From: Acidobacteriota bacterium | Lineage (GTDB): Bacteria; Acidobacteriota; UBA4820 | Reading direction: 5' to 3' | Assembly (NCBI GenBank): GCA_029559035.1 | Contig: JAKQCT010000001.1 | Span: 1 to 64,000, forward strand | Length of the DNA: 64,000 bases | In this document: piece by piece, positions 8,087 through 17,934 of the stretch | How positions within the stretch are numbered: position 1 is the first letter of the stretch | How the letters are laid out: the number at the start of each line of letters is the position of its first letter | Made by a program: the position numbers and the translations under genes | The notes under the pieces: generated by a model | The model's database searches: none | What the model was told of the DNA's origin: nothing | What the model saw: only the letters and a program-made list of their open reading frames with translations

Positions 8087-9727
8087 ATGAAAATAAGATC
8101 GACCGCCGGGGTATTTCTTTTACTCCTGGTCTCGTGCGCGACCCCTCAGAAAAAACCGATCCGGCCCGTAGAACCGGACAACTCCCCGAAGATCAGCAGT
8201 GCCCGCCAGCTGTCGGAGGATATCTCGGTCCTGCTCGGGACTCTCGAAAACACTTCGTCCGGGGAAGCCTCCGGGAAAGAACTCGAGGCTTCGATGGAGG
8301 ATCTCCTTGACCGCTACCTCTCGCTACCCCGGGAAGAGCAGAAAGATCTCCGGCTCCAGGGTTCGATAGAGAGGCTTTTCGAAGAATCCCGCCGGCTGGC
8401 GATAGCGGCGAACAGGGCTCCGGAGGCTGTCCCGGGGGAAGAACCGCCGGCTCCGGAAGACGAACTTCTGGAAGTCACGACATTCCTCTCCCCCGACGAA
8501 TTGAGGGCGACGCTCGAAGCAGTCAGCAAGGCGAAGGAAAGGCTTCAGCTCGGCATCCAGATCCCCGAGGACAACGACGAGGTCCTCGGCTACGTGAGGC
8601 TCTATCAGACCAAGCTGAAAAAGTGGTTCACGGGAGCTCTCGAGAGAGGCGGCCCCTACATCCCCGAGATGAAGAAGATATTCAAGGACGAGGGTGTTCC
8701 CCCGGAACTGGTCTACCTGGGGATAGTCGAATCTGCGTTCAAGAGCAACGCCAGGTCCCGCGCCAAAGCCCTCGGAATGTGGCAGTTCATGGAAGGGACC
8801 GCCAAGCGCTACGGGCTCACATGCGACTTCTGGGAAGACGAGAGGCTCGATCCATGGGAATCGGCGAGAGCCTCCGCCACATACCTGCGGACCCTGCACG
8901 ACATGTTCAACGACTGGAATTTCGCCCTGGCTTCCTATAATGCCGGCGAAGGCAAGGCGATCAGGTATCTTAAAAAATTCCCCGGCAATGATTACTGGGC
9001 GATGCGCAAGAGCAAATACCTCCGCAGAGAGACCAAGGAATACGTTCCGGCGATCCTGGCCTCTATCCTGATCGCCTCCGACCCCTCCTCGTTCGGGATC
9101 GAAACGCCAAAACCGGCGAAGCTTGAGCCAACGGCCTCCATCCCCGTGGACAGGCCGGTGGACCTCAGGATACTGGCCAGGCACCTGAAGATGCCGGTCG
9201 AGATGCTCTCCGCCCTGAACCCGTCGCTCAAGAGGATCGTTACGCCTCCCAGGCCTTACGATCTCAAGGTGCCGGCGAGCATGTACGAGACGGCGGACCA
9301 ATTCCTGGCCGGACATGTGGCGGGCGACAGGCCGGACTATGTGGTTCATACCGTCCGCAAGGGGGAGACTATCAAGACTATCGCGAGGAAATACAAGAGC
9401 GACCCGGTCGAGATCCAGAGCGTCAACCTGGGGACGACCGGAAAGCTGAGAAGGGGAACGCAGATATTGGTGTTCCCGGGCGACGGAGTGAAAGCCCCGG
9501 GTATCGTGGCTGAAAAAAAGGCCGGCGAAGAAAAGGCTGAAACCGCGGGTAAAAAGCCGGATCAGGCGGCGGAAGCGGATTCTCCCGAAACTCACGTTGT
9601 CCGGAAAGGCGACACGCTCGGGAAGATCGCGAAAAAATACGGCACGACCGTCGGAGAACTATGCAGAGCCAACCGGATCACGGCCAAGACCACTCTGCGC
9701 ATAGGACAAAGGATCAGGATACCCTGA
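8087..9727 (+). CDS. Membrane-bound lytic murein transglycosylase (MltD-type) with two LysM domains
   Basis: Lipoprotein signal (GVFLLLLVSCATPQKK). A catalytic SLT/goose-lysozyme-like domain at about 195-330 contains ELVYLGIVESAFKSNARSRAKALGMWQFMEGTAKRYGL, where the E of VESAF is the catalytic acid, plus FALASYNAGEGKAIRYL. Two LysM peptidoglycan-binding modules follow: YVVHTVRKGETIKTIARKYKSDP...FPGD and THVVRKGDTLGKIAKKYGTTVGELCRANRI...IRIP. It cleaves glycan strands with formation of anhydromuramic ends at the inner leaflet of the outer membrane. It heads a wall-related run with the small membrane protein and RlpA downstream. Confidence 0.92.
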   Translation: MKIRSTAGVFLLLLVSCATPQKKPIRPVEPDNSPKISSARQLSEDISVLLGTLENTSSGEASGKELEASMEDLLDRYLSLPREEQKDLRLQGSIERLFEESRRLAIAANRAPEAVPGEEPPAPEDELLEVTTFLSPDELRATLEAVSKAKERLQLGIQIPEDNDEVLGYVRLYQTKLKKWFTGALERGGPYIPEMKKIFKDEGVPPELVYLGIVESAFKSNARSRAKALGMWQFMEGTAKRYGLTCDFWEDERLDPWESARASATYLRTLHDMFNDWNFALASYNAGEGKAIRYLKKFPGNDYWAMRKSKYLRRETKEYVPAILASILIASDPSSFGIETPKPAKLEPTASIPVDRPVDLRILARHLKMPVEMLSALNPSLKRIVTPPRPYDLKVPASMYETADQFLAGHVAGDRPDYVVHTVRKGETIKTIARKYKSDPVEIQSVNLGTTGKLRRGTQILVFPGDGVKAPGIVAEKKAGEEKAETAGKKPDQAAEADSPETHVVRKGDTLGKIAKKYGTTVGELCRANRITAKTTLRIGQRIRIP

Positions 9728-9733
9728 AGAAAG

Positions 9734-9973
9734 ATGCCTGAATTCCTGTTCAGATGGCTTAAAGCGCTCATCTTTTTCCTCAACCAGTTCCTGGGCAACA
9801 TAGGTTTCGTCAAGTGGCTGAAGGACATGGTCACAGGCGTGGACAAGCCGCCCGCGTTCATTTCGCTGTTCCCGATCGCCTTCGTGATAGCGGTCGGCCT
9901 TGTCATCTGGCTGCTCTTCGTCACGAGGATTCTGGGTCCAAGAAAACCCAGGACCCAGAAGGCGGTCAAATGA
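9734..9973 (+). CDS. Small membrane protein of unknown function
   Basis: 79 aa with an amphipathic/hydrophobic N-terminus (MPEFLFRWLKALIFFLNQFLGNIGF) and one strong transmembrane helix (PAFISLFPIAFVIAVGLVIWLLFVTRIL), then a basic tail. It lies 6 nt after the transglycosylase gene and its stop overlaps the start of rlpA, so it is part of that operon. I recognise no family. Confidence 0.65.
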   Translation: MPEFLFRWLKALIFFLNQFLGNIGFVKWLKDMVTGVDKPPAFISLFPIAFVIAVGLVIWLLFVTRILGPRKPRTQKAVK

Positions 9974-10638
9974 TGAAAGCAAGGGCAATCATTCTGCTCG
10001 CGCTTCTTGCGCTTGCTTTCTCCTGCGCAAAAAAACCTATGAAGCCGTCCGACGTTTCGAAGAAATGGAGCGAGAAAGGCACGGCGTCCTGGTACGGCGA
10101 CGAGTTCAAGGGAAAGCCGACCGCCAACGGAGAACCCTTCGACCCCGAAGGGATGACGGCCGCCCACAAGACGCTGCCCCTGGGAACGGTCGTGCTGGTT
10201 ACCAACCTTGACAACAAAAAGCAGGCCGAGCTCAGGATAAACGACAGGGGCCCGTTCGTCCGCGGCAGGATAATCGACTGCTCGAAAAAAGGCGCGAGGG
10301 TGCTCGGTTTCCTCGGGCAGGGGACGGCTCCGGTCAGGGTCGAGATCGTGAAGGTCGGTAAGGGCAGGACCGGCAAGTCGCCGACGCAGGTGATAGGCGG
10401 AAACGACAGCAAGCTGGACGGGAGTTTCACGGTGCAGGCCGGGGCGTTCATGGAGAGGGACAACGCGCAGAAATTCAGGGACAAGCTGGAAAAGAAGTTC
10501 GGCGATTCCTACATCGTGAAGTTCCGGGACTACTACCGCGTGAGGATAGGCCACTTCGCCGACGAAAAGGACGCGGACCAGGTCCTGCACACACTGACTA
10601 AGAACGGGCTCGAAGGTTTCGTGACGAGGAACGACTGA
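9970..10638 (+). CDS. rlpA: RlpA-like septal ring lipoprotein (DPBB + SPOR)
   Basis: The track ORF (from 9814) is too long. The ATG at 9970 gives a proper lipoprotein signal (MMKARAIILLALLALAFSC). The double-psi beta-barrel follows (GTASWYGDEFKGKPTANGEPFDPEGMTAAHKTLPLGTVVLVTNLDNKKQAELRINDRGPFVRGRIIDCSKKGA). It keeps the YG-G-PTANGE, H and NDRGP residues of RlpA lytic transglycosylases. The C-terminal SPOR domain (GSFTVQAGAFMERDNAQKFRDKLEKKFG...VRIGHFADEKDA) binds denuded septal peptidoglycan. About 222 aa. It overlaps the genes on both sides by a few bases. Confidence 0.92.
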   Translation: MMKARAIILLALLALAFSCAKKPMKPSDVSKKWSEKGTASWYGDEFKGKPTANGEPFDPEGMTAAHKTLPLGTVVLVTNLDNKKQAELRINDRGPFVRGRIIDCSKKGARVLGFLGQGTAPVRVEIVKVGKGRTGKSPTQVIGGNDSKLDGSFTVQAGAFMERDNAQKFRDKLEKKFGDSYIVKFRDYYRVRIGHFADEKDADQVLHTLTKNGLEGFVTRND

Positions 10639-11390
10639 TGGACGGAAGCGGCTTCTCCTCAGACCTCTTCTGGATCATCGCCGACGCCCACCTTTCCGCG
10701 GGCGACGGGACGGCGGCGTCAAAATTCGAAGGATTCCTCGACCTTTTCGAAAAGGACGGGCCCCGGCGGCTCATGGTCCTGGGAGACCTCTTCTCGAGCT
10801 GGATCGCGATGAACAACGCGCTCTCCGATTACGAGAAAGGAGTCCTTCTGCGCTTTTACAAGCTGAAGAACAGGGGGAAGGAGGTCGTCTTCATCACGGG
10901 GAACAGGGACTACTACGTGGAAGAATTGACGTCGGAACCATTTGTTTTCACGGGGGAGGCGTTCAGGGAGAAGCTTCCTTCGGGAAGGACCGTCCAGTTC
11001 GAGCACGGCGACACGATAAACCTCGACGACAGGAACTACCTTGCCTGGCGCGGGGTCTCGAGGAGCGGGGCTGTCAGGGCTTTGATGGGAGTATTGCCGG
11101 CGGGTGTCGTGAAGAAGGTCAGGTCGGGCCTCGAAGAAAAACTGGCAGAGACGAACCCGAATTACAGGATCGACCTCCCCGTCGAGCACCTCGGGAAATA
11201 CGCGGCGGCTCTCAGGGAGGAAGGCGTCGACATCCTCGTGCTCGGCCACTTCCACAGGGAGCAGAGGCTCGCTTTGGGCGGCGTGGATGTCCGCATCCTT
11301 CCCCGCTTCGCCCCGAAGGGCGAGTTCTGCAGGATCACGGCTAACGAAGAGATTCTTATTCAAAACTTGGAAATTGCTTCCAACGAATAA
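10638..11390 (+). CDS. lpxH: LpxH-like metallophosphoesterase (UDP-2,3-diacylglucosamine hydrolase)
   Basis: Calcineurin-like phosphoesterase of 250 aa with all metal-binding blocks: IADAHLS (DxH), LGDLFSSW (GD), GNRDYY (GNRD, the LpxH variant of GNHD), FEHGDTI and LGHFHRE. LpxH removes UMP from UDP-2,3-diacylglucosamine in lipid A synthesis. The window has no LpxI next to lpxA where many relatives keep it, which supports this assignment. The start overlaps the rlpA stop (TGATG). The inserted cassette begins 2-3 nt after its stop. Confidence 0.8.
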   Translation: MDGSGFSSDLFWIIADAHLSAGDGTAASKFEGFLDLFEKDGPRRLMVLGDLFSSWIAMNNALSDYEKGVLLRFYKLKNRGKEVVFITGNRDYYVEELTSEPFVFTGEAFREKLPSGRTVQFEHGDTINLDDRNYLAWRGVSRSGAVRALMGVLPAGVVKKVRSGLEEKLAETNPNYRIDLPVEHLGKYAAALREEGVDILVLGHFHREQRLALGGVDVRILPRFAPKGEFCRITANEEILIQNLEIASNE

Positions 11391-11392
11391 AC

Positions 11393-11723
11393 GCGCAGGG
11401 AAAGATGCTTCCGCATCTTTTCTCGGTTTCGCTAAATGCTCTTCAATGAGCAAGCTCCTTCCGAGCCTTTAGCTCACCTCTTTCAGCTTCGAGCTTCCCC
11501 CTGCGCTTGATTGATAAATAAATGAACATCCACCCCCCACACCGTACCATGCGCCGACGGCGATGGAGCGAACTGCTTTGTCAGCCTGCGGGGTCCAAGG
11601 CCCTCCAAGTACATCCCAGTACATGTCGGGCTTGTCCCCCTTGCCTTCCTCGCATGCCGCCCATCGGCGTCGGGACGCGGCAAGTAATGCTTGCCCATCC
11701 TTTTTTCAACCCTTCTGCAAATT
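11393..11723 (-). repeat. Structured repeat, left copy (minus strand)
   Basis: Read on the minus strand it starts with ATTTGCAG (11716-11723). It passes a GGCAAG/CTTGCC hairpin, the block GTCCCGACGCCGATGGGC (11659-11676), the near-palindrome GTACTGGGATGTACT, then CGTCGGCG and GGGGGTGGATGT. It ends in a module closed by GCGCAGGG/CCCTGCGC (11393-11400 with 11499-11506). That module holds three hairpins, including AAAGATGC-TTCC-GCATCTTT. It lies just downstream of, and on the same strand as, the orphan gene. It could be a non-coding RNA or a DNA-hairpin transposon end. Confidence 0.65.
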
Positions 11724-11766
11724 GAAAACGAACGACCTCGAGAGAGGATTTGCCGATCGTGACATT

Positions 11767-13131
11767 CTATTGTGTCCCTTGAATTCGCGGAGGGGGCTCG
11801 GCCATGATCTTATGATGCAACTCTCTTGTACTTTCATAGCTGTCATATTCAATTTCTTTTAGGATTCTTTTCGATAAGGCGCCATTGTTGTAAAGAATTT
11901 CCACAATATCGCACCGATGTATCCCGCAAGTCAGCTTTTCGTACAAGACCTCTAGCGGCTTTCTGCATTCAAGCGTCTTGTTTCTTTTATAAATGGCAAT
12001 GTAAGCCCACACCATAGAATGAAGGACATCATCTTTTTTGTGCCTTTCCGCGATTTTGGTCAGTAGCTTCCAGTCTCCCTTCATGTAGTTCGATACCAGG
12101 AGATAAAGATAATCGGCAGGATTGTTCGTTATTTTAAGTTTTCTGATTGCAAACTCTCTGATGTCATCGGCCTTAAAATATTGCAATGCTTCACAGGCAA
12201 ACTCAACAAGGCGGTTTTTTCGGCTGTACCGGCTTTTCGCGAGCTCGAGAATCTGATGGTAATCGAAAGGAAACTTCCTTCTCGAGAATATCCTTAGATA
12301 CCTTTCTTGTTTAATTGGGTCAGTTTCTTTTAAAAAATCTTGTGCCAGCCTTTTAATATCTCTTTCCTTCAGTTGCTTGACCCCAAAAAGCACGAAATGG
12401 CGCGCTGTGTCCCTATCAATATTGTTCTTGACGATTTGATAGGTGTATCTCGGCTTTTGGGGAATCGTCAGTATTGTCTTCTTATCTGCCAATATTTTAG
12501 ACCAGTACTTTTTAATATAAGGATTGCTTTTTGATGCTTTCTTCAACTCGTCATAAACCTTAAGCTCCGGATGCTTATCTTGAAAATCATCGACAAGATA
12601 GCTATCGCCCTGATCGTCTTCCGGATTATTCATGAGGGCTTTGCCCCTTTCAACTGCAATTCGTTTTAAGCCCGCAAAACCATCAATACTGAGGATCGCA
12701 TCATCACCTACCCATTCAGCATATTCAATCGTCTTCTTATGAAATCTCGCATATATGGCTTTACTGGCTTTTTGATTGCCTTCCTTGGCAAAAATTGCCG
12801 CAAGCTCAAATAGCTGGTTTAAAGTCCAACAATTATCCCGTTCTTTGGCAAGCGCATTTAAAACGCTTGCCACAATTTTATCTTTTTTACCACTCAGGTT
12901 TATCAACTGAGAGAGATAATGCGCGCGGTCTCCTTCCGCTTGTCCATCGTATGCGAAATTAAATGTGGCCGCTTTTATTATGTCCCTCGAAAAATCCACT
13001 TTCGGGTTGTCCTTTAAGATGAAATAAGCCTTCCCGGTTCCGCACCTTATCGATTTTCTGAACTCTTTTTTAGTATTCAACATCTCTTCGCTGCCGCGAT
13101 ATGGGATTTTTCTACAATCCTCTTTTCCCAT
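11767..13131 (-). CDS. Orphan helical-repeat protein, AT-rich cargo gene
   Basis: The track ORF (to 13434) runs back through the flanking repeat. The protein-like part begins at MGKEDCRKIPYRG, with GGGAGG 10 nt upstream of the ATG at 13131. About 454 aa, soluble, Lys/Asp/Glu rich and mostly alpha-helical; the spacing of helices (for example RKSIRCGTGKAYFILKDNPKVDFSRDIIKAATFNFAYDGQAEGDRAHYLSQLI) resembles HEAT-like repeats. I recall similar uncharacterised proteins with a GxGTGxAYxILK motif but no function. Base composition is far more AT-rich than its neighbours, indicating transfer. No catalytic motif is visible. Confidence 0.7.
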   Translation of the reverse strand: MGKEDCRKIPYRGSEEMLNTKKEFRKSIRCGTGKAYFILKDNPKVDFSRDIIKAATFNFAYDGQAEGDRAHYLSQLINLSGKKDKIVASVLNALAKERDNCWTLNQLFELAAIFAKEGNQKASKAIYARFHKKTIEYAEWVGDDAILSIDGFAGLKRIAVERGKALMNNPEDDQGDSYLVDDFQDKHPELKVYDELKKASKSNPYIKKYWSKILADKKTILTIPQKPRYTYQIVKNNIDRDTARHFVLFGVKQLKERDIKRLAQDFLKETDPIKQERYLRIFSRRKFPFDYHQILELAKSRYSRKNRLVEFACEALQYFKADDIREFAIRKLKITNNPADYLYLLVSNYMKGDWKLLTKIAERHKKDDVLHSMVWAYIAIYKRNKTLECRKPLEVLYEKLTCGIHRCDIVEILYNNGALSKRILKEIEYDSYESTRELHHKIMAEPPPRIQGTQ

Positions 13132-13164
13132 TCTTTTAATGCCTCCCGTGATCATTATATCCCC

Positions 13165-13486
13165 ATTTGCAGGACGTTCGATATTCGAGCCCGGCGGCGA
13201 AGCCGCTGACGTCCCGACGCCGATGGGCCAGATACTAGGAAAACGAGACGGCCGCACCGGAAGTGTACTGTGATGTACTCTGAGGATGCGGATGTCGAAG
13301 TTTGACAACGTAGATGGTCCGTTGTCGTCGGCGTGTGGTTGGTTAGGTGGGGGTGGATGTATCTTTATTGTCTGGCGCAGGGAAAGCCGAAGGCTGAAAT
13401 AGAACGAAATGAAGTCTCGTGGGTGCTCGCACACAAAGAGACTTTATAGAAGTTCGCAAAAGACGCGTAGCGTCTTGCCCTGCGCC
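13165..13486 (+). repeat. Structured repeat, right copy (plus strand)
   Basis: Homologue of the left copy in opposite orientation. It has ATTTGCAG (13165-13172), a GCGGC-GAA-GCCGC hairpin, the identical 18-mer GTCCCGACGCCGATGGGC (13211-13228), GTACTGTGATGTACT, CGTCGGCG and GGGGGTGGATGT. The terminal module is closed by GGCGCAGGG/CCCTGCGCC (13374-13382 with 13478-13486). That module holds AGCC-GAA-GGCT, AAGTCTC...GAGACTT and AAGACGC-GTA-GCGTCTT. Spacing between the first blocks equals that of the left copy (38 and 36 nt). It points away from the orphan gene. Confidence 0.65.
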
Positions 13487-13522
13487 CTTTGATAGAAAAA
13501 AAGGCGGGTTTGGAATCTGCCC

Positions 13523-14182
13523 CTACAGGCCGTTCCGTTTTTTAACTTCTTTAAGGATCTGGTCGGCGCGGGGAACGCTGCGGTGCGCCCAAAGATCCAG
13601 AAGTTCCGCCTTCTCGTCGTCATCGAGAGTGCAATTCCTGATCCGCTCGTTCTTGAGCAGCGCGTAAATGAAAATGGCGCTCGCGACGGAAACGTTGAGG
13701 CTTTTCGTGAAGCCGTGATGCGGTATCGTGAATTTCATGTCGGACGCTTCGACAAGCTCCCTGCTCAGTCCCGCGTGCTCGCTCCCCAAAAGGAGCGCGA
13801 CAGGCTCGCCGCCTTCATAGTCCAGAGGGTCGATACCGTCCTCGTCGGGCACCGTAGCCGCCACCTTGTATCCCTTCGCCTTAAGCCTGTCGACAAGCTC
13901 TATCGGCTTTTCTTTCCTTTTGACCGTCAGCCAGCATTCCGAGCCGAGAGAGATGTCGGGATTCAGTTCCTCCGGGTATGTTCCCGCGAGATAGACGTAC
14001 TGGAGCCCCATCGCTTCGGCGCTCCTAAGTATCGCGGAAATGTTGTGGGGGTCGTAAAGGTTCTCGAGAACGAGGACGAGCCCCTTGGTCCTCCTGTGAA
14101 TGACCTCCGCTATCCGGCTCTTCCTGCCCTCCTCCATGAAGGGGGCGAGAAGTTCGTAGGTCCTTTTTTCCTTCAGGGTCAC
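13523..14182 (-). CDS. trmH: TrmH/SpoU-family tRNA 2'-O-methyltransferase
   Basis: SPOUT knot methyltransferase with the three signature motifs: ENLYDPHNISAILRSAEAMG (motif 1), VALLLGSEHAGLS (motif 2) and IPHHGFTKSLNVSVASAIFIYAL (motif 3). It transfers a methyl group from SAM to a ribose 2'-OH, most likely Gm18 of tRNA. The C-terminal extension with RADQILKEVKKRNGL is the TrmH-type tail. The track ORF (to 14509) includes out-of-family sequence. The GTG at 14182 overlaps the stop of the upstream gene (GTGA) and gives about 219 aa, normal for TrmH. Confidence 0.88.
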   Translation of the reverse strand: MTLKEKRTYELLAPFMEEGRKSRIAEVIHRRTKGLVLVLENLYDPHNISAILRSAEAMGLQYVYLAGTYPEELNPDISLGSECWLTVKRKEKPIELVDRLKAKGYKVAATVPDEDGIDPLDYEGGEPVALLLGSEHAGLSRELVEASDMKFTIPHHGFTKSLNVSVASAIFIYALLKNERIRNCTLDDDEKAELLDLWAHRSVPRADQILKEVKKRNGL

Positions 14183-14610
14183 TCCGTCTCGATGGTCAGG
14201 AGGAAGTACTTCGCGTCCATCAGGCGGGACTTGACGTTGTTGAAACCGACGACGACCTTCTCCTCTTTGCCGGCCCTCGTGTAGCCGAACTTGCTTGCTG
14301 TGGTGCCGCAGCCGACGAGGTTGTCCTGGGAATCGAAGAGGGCGATCGCGAGCTTCACCTTCACGGCCGCGTCCCCATAGTTCTTGAAGTTGACGACGGC
14401 CTGGGGCACGCCCTTGATGTCGAGCTTCTTCGGCCCGATGTAGGAGGGGAACTCGAACTTTATGTCCTGCACGGTGACGGGTTTGGGGCCTTCCTGTATC
14501 CTTATCCACCCTTCAAGGCTGATATCGTACTTCCTGCAGAAGAACTCGGCGTTTAGAGGGACGAGGAAAAGGGCGAGCAGGGCCGCGATCACCAGTACTT
14601 TAGCTTTCAT
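14179..14610 (-). CDS. Small secreted protein, FxLYD-like
   Basis: Signal peptide MKAKVLVIAALLALFLVPLNA, then about 120 residues of beta-sandwich character (AVVNFKNYGDAAVKVKLAIALFDSQDNLVGCGTTASKFGYTRAGKEEKVVVGFNNV). The pattern, an added beta domain describing a change in a variable with DSQxNLVG, resembles FxLYD-type domains, whose function is not settled. The start at 14610 has GGAGG 5 nt upstream; the track's 14652 lies inside ttcA. It overlaps ttcA at its start and trmH at its end. Confidence 0.7.
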   Translation of the reverse strand: MKAKVLVIAALLALFLVPLNAEFFCRKYDISLEGWIRIQEGPKPVTVQDIKFEFPSYIGPKKLDIKGVPQAVVNFKNYGDAAVKVKLAIALFDSQDNLVGCGTTASKFGYTRAGKEEKVVVGFNNVKSRLMDAKYFLLTIETE

Positions 14611-15418
14611 CTGAACCTCCATCTTCGTTCTCGGGGGAGAACCTCTCCCCAATGAAATTATGCCACTTTTCGTCCGCCAAGTAACGGGGCTCGATATTTT
14701 TAAGCGCCGCGAGTGCGGACTGCCTTGCTTTCGGATACCGGGCTGAAAGTTCCTCCACGAGTTTTTTCATCTCCCTGCGCTCCCCCAGCTTGTCGCAGGA
14801 GAGGTAACAGCCGCAGTCGATCAGCGGGAACCCCTTCTCGTCCCTATACTCGATCAGCATGCTCTCGGGGACGAAATAGAGAGGCCTGATGAGGACGATC
14901 CTCTCCTTCTCCGCGCGCAGTACCGGCGGCATCGCCTTGATCGCCCCCTGAAAGAAAAAGTTCATGAGAAGCGTCTCGATGCAGTCGTCGAGGTGGTGGC
15001 CGAGCGCCAGCTTGCTGCAGCCGAGCGACAGCGCGGCCGAATAGAGGGCGGCGCGCCTCAGCCTCGCGCAGAAGGCGCAGGCGAAGGAACCGGACCTCAG
15101 CTTCTCCCTGACGATGTTCATTATCTCGGTTCTTTCAAGGTGGAAGGGGACTCCGAGCGCCGAGGCTTCGCCTTCTATCTTTTCCCACTGGAACATCGGG
15201 CTACCGTTGTGCGCCGTAAGGCCGACGAGCTCGAACTTCACGGGGGAATTCTTTCTCAGTTCGCACAGAAGATGCAGCAGGCTGTAAGAATCCTTGCCGC
15301 CCGAGAGCCCTACGGCGATCCTGTCCCCCTGCTCTATCATTCCGAACTCCTTGACCGCCTTCCCGACCTTCCTAAGGAGGACGCCCTGGAGTCTTTTCCC
15401 GCCCGCTTTTTTCTCCAT
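14600..15418 (-). CDS. ttcA: TtcA-family tRNA 2-thiolation PP-loop ATPase
   Basis: ATP pyrophosphatase fold: IAVGLSGGKDSYSLLHLL (PP-loop SGGKDS), FACAFCARLRRAALYSAA (CxxC), LALGHHLDDCIETLLMNFFFQG and a later GCYLSCD. TtcA proteins bind an Fe-S cluster through the CxxC plus another Cys and thiolate C32 of tRNA. About 272 aa from the ATG at 15418, which has a CAAGGG-like site; the track's 15460 ATG has none and would sit in the lon promoter region. It is transcribed divergently from lon. Confidence 0.87.
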   Translation of the reverse strand: MEKKAGGKRLQGVLLRKVGKAVKEFGMIEQGDRIAVGLSGGKDSYSLLHLLCELRKNSPVKFELVGLTAHNGSPMFQWEKIEGEASALGVPFHLERTEIMNIVREKLRSGSFACAFCARLRRAALYSAALSLGCSKLALGHHLDDCIETLLMNFFFQGAIKAMPPVLRAEKERIVLIRPLYFVPESMLIEYRDEKGFPLIDCGCYLSCDKLGERREMKKLVEELSARYPKARQSALAALKNIEPRYLADEKWHNFIGERFSPENEDGGSDES

Positions 15419-15425
15419 GAAACCC

Positions 15426-15454
15426 TTGCCTTTCGCCCTTAAGCAGTGTATCTT
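15426..15454 (+). promoter_or_regulatory. Promoter of lon
   Basis: TTGCCT (15426-15431), exactly 17 nt, TATCTT (15449-15454), then AGGGGAG upstream of the ATG at 15480. It looks like a housekeeping promoter; I see no clear heat-shock sigma box. Confidence 0.5.
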
Positions 15455-15479
15455 AATCATTTAAGGGGAGATTTGCAAC

Positions 15480-17843
<2,364 letters not shown>

Positions 17844-17864
17844 CGAAACCCTTTAGAGAGGGGA

Positions 17865-17897
17865 GAGGGGAGGCAGGAAGCCTCCCCTCATTTTTTT
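17865..17897 (+). terminator. Rho-independent terminator after lon
   Basis: GAGGGGAGGC-AGGAA-GCCTCCCCTC, a 10-bp perfect stem, followed by ATTTTTTT. Confidence 0.9.
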
Positions 17898-17934
17898 CGT
17901 TGAACCGCGAAGCCGGGCGAAGCTCCGCCGTCGG

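Larger units (their letters stand above)
11393..13486. mobile_element. Candidate composite element: orphan gene between inverted structured elements
   Basis: A 2.1-kb block wedged between lpxH and trmH. Its outer ends are inverted: GCGCAGGGAAAGATGC at the left, and the right end reversed reads GGCGCAGGGCAAGACGC. Inside each end lies one copy of the same roughly 320-330-nt structured sequence, and between them one AT-rich gene on the minus strand. No transposase is present and I see no clear target duplication (AATAAAC at the left, CCTTTGATAG at the right). Either a mobile unit lacking its own transposase, or a gene trapped between two independently inserted repeats. Confidence 0.55.

Noticed and set aside
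8324-9595. 423-aa ORF on the minus strand opposite the transglycosylase
   Set aside because: Arg/Pro/Val/Gly-rich shadow frame; the plus strand carries recognisable SLT and LysM domains.
11483-11862. Several ORFs (11483-11698, 11522-11725, 11563-11862) in the left flank of the cassette
   Set aside because: They lie inside the structured repeat, conflict with each other, lack ribosome sites, and the homologous right copy does not keep the frames.
13132-13434. N-terminal 101 residues of the track ORF 11767-13434
   Set aside because: Pro/Ser/Arg-rich translation of the reverse complement of the right repeat; the protein-like sequence starts after GGGAGG at 13131.
11393-13486. IscB/HEARO or group II intron identity for the structured copies
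   Set aside because: No HNH/RuvC or reverse-transcriptase gene, and the sequence does not resemble domain V or any omega RNA I can recall; identity left open.
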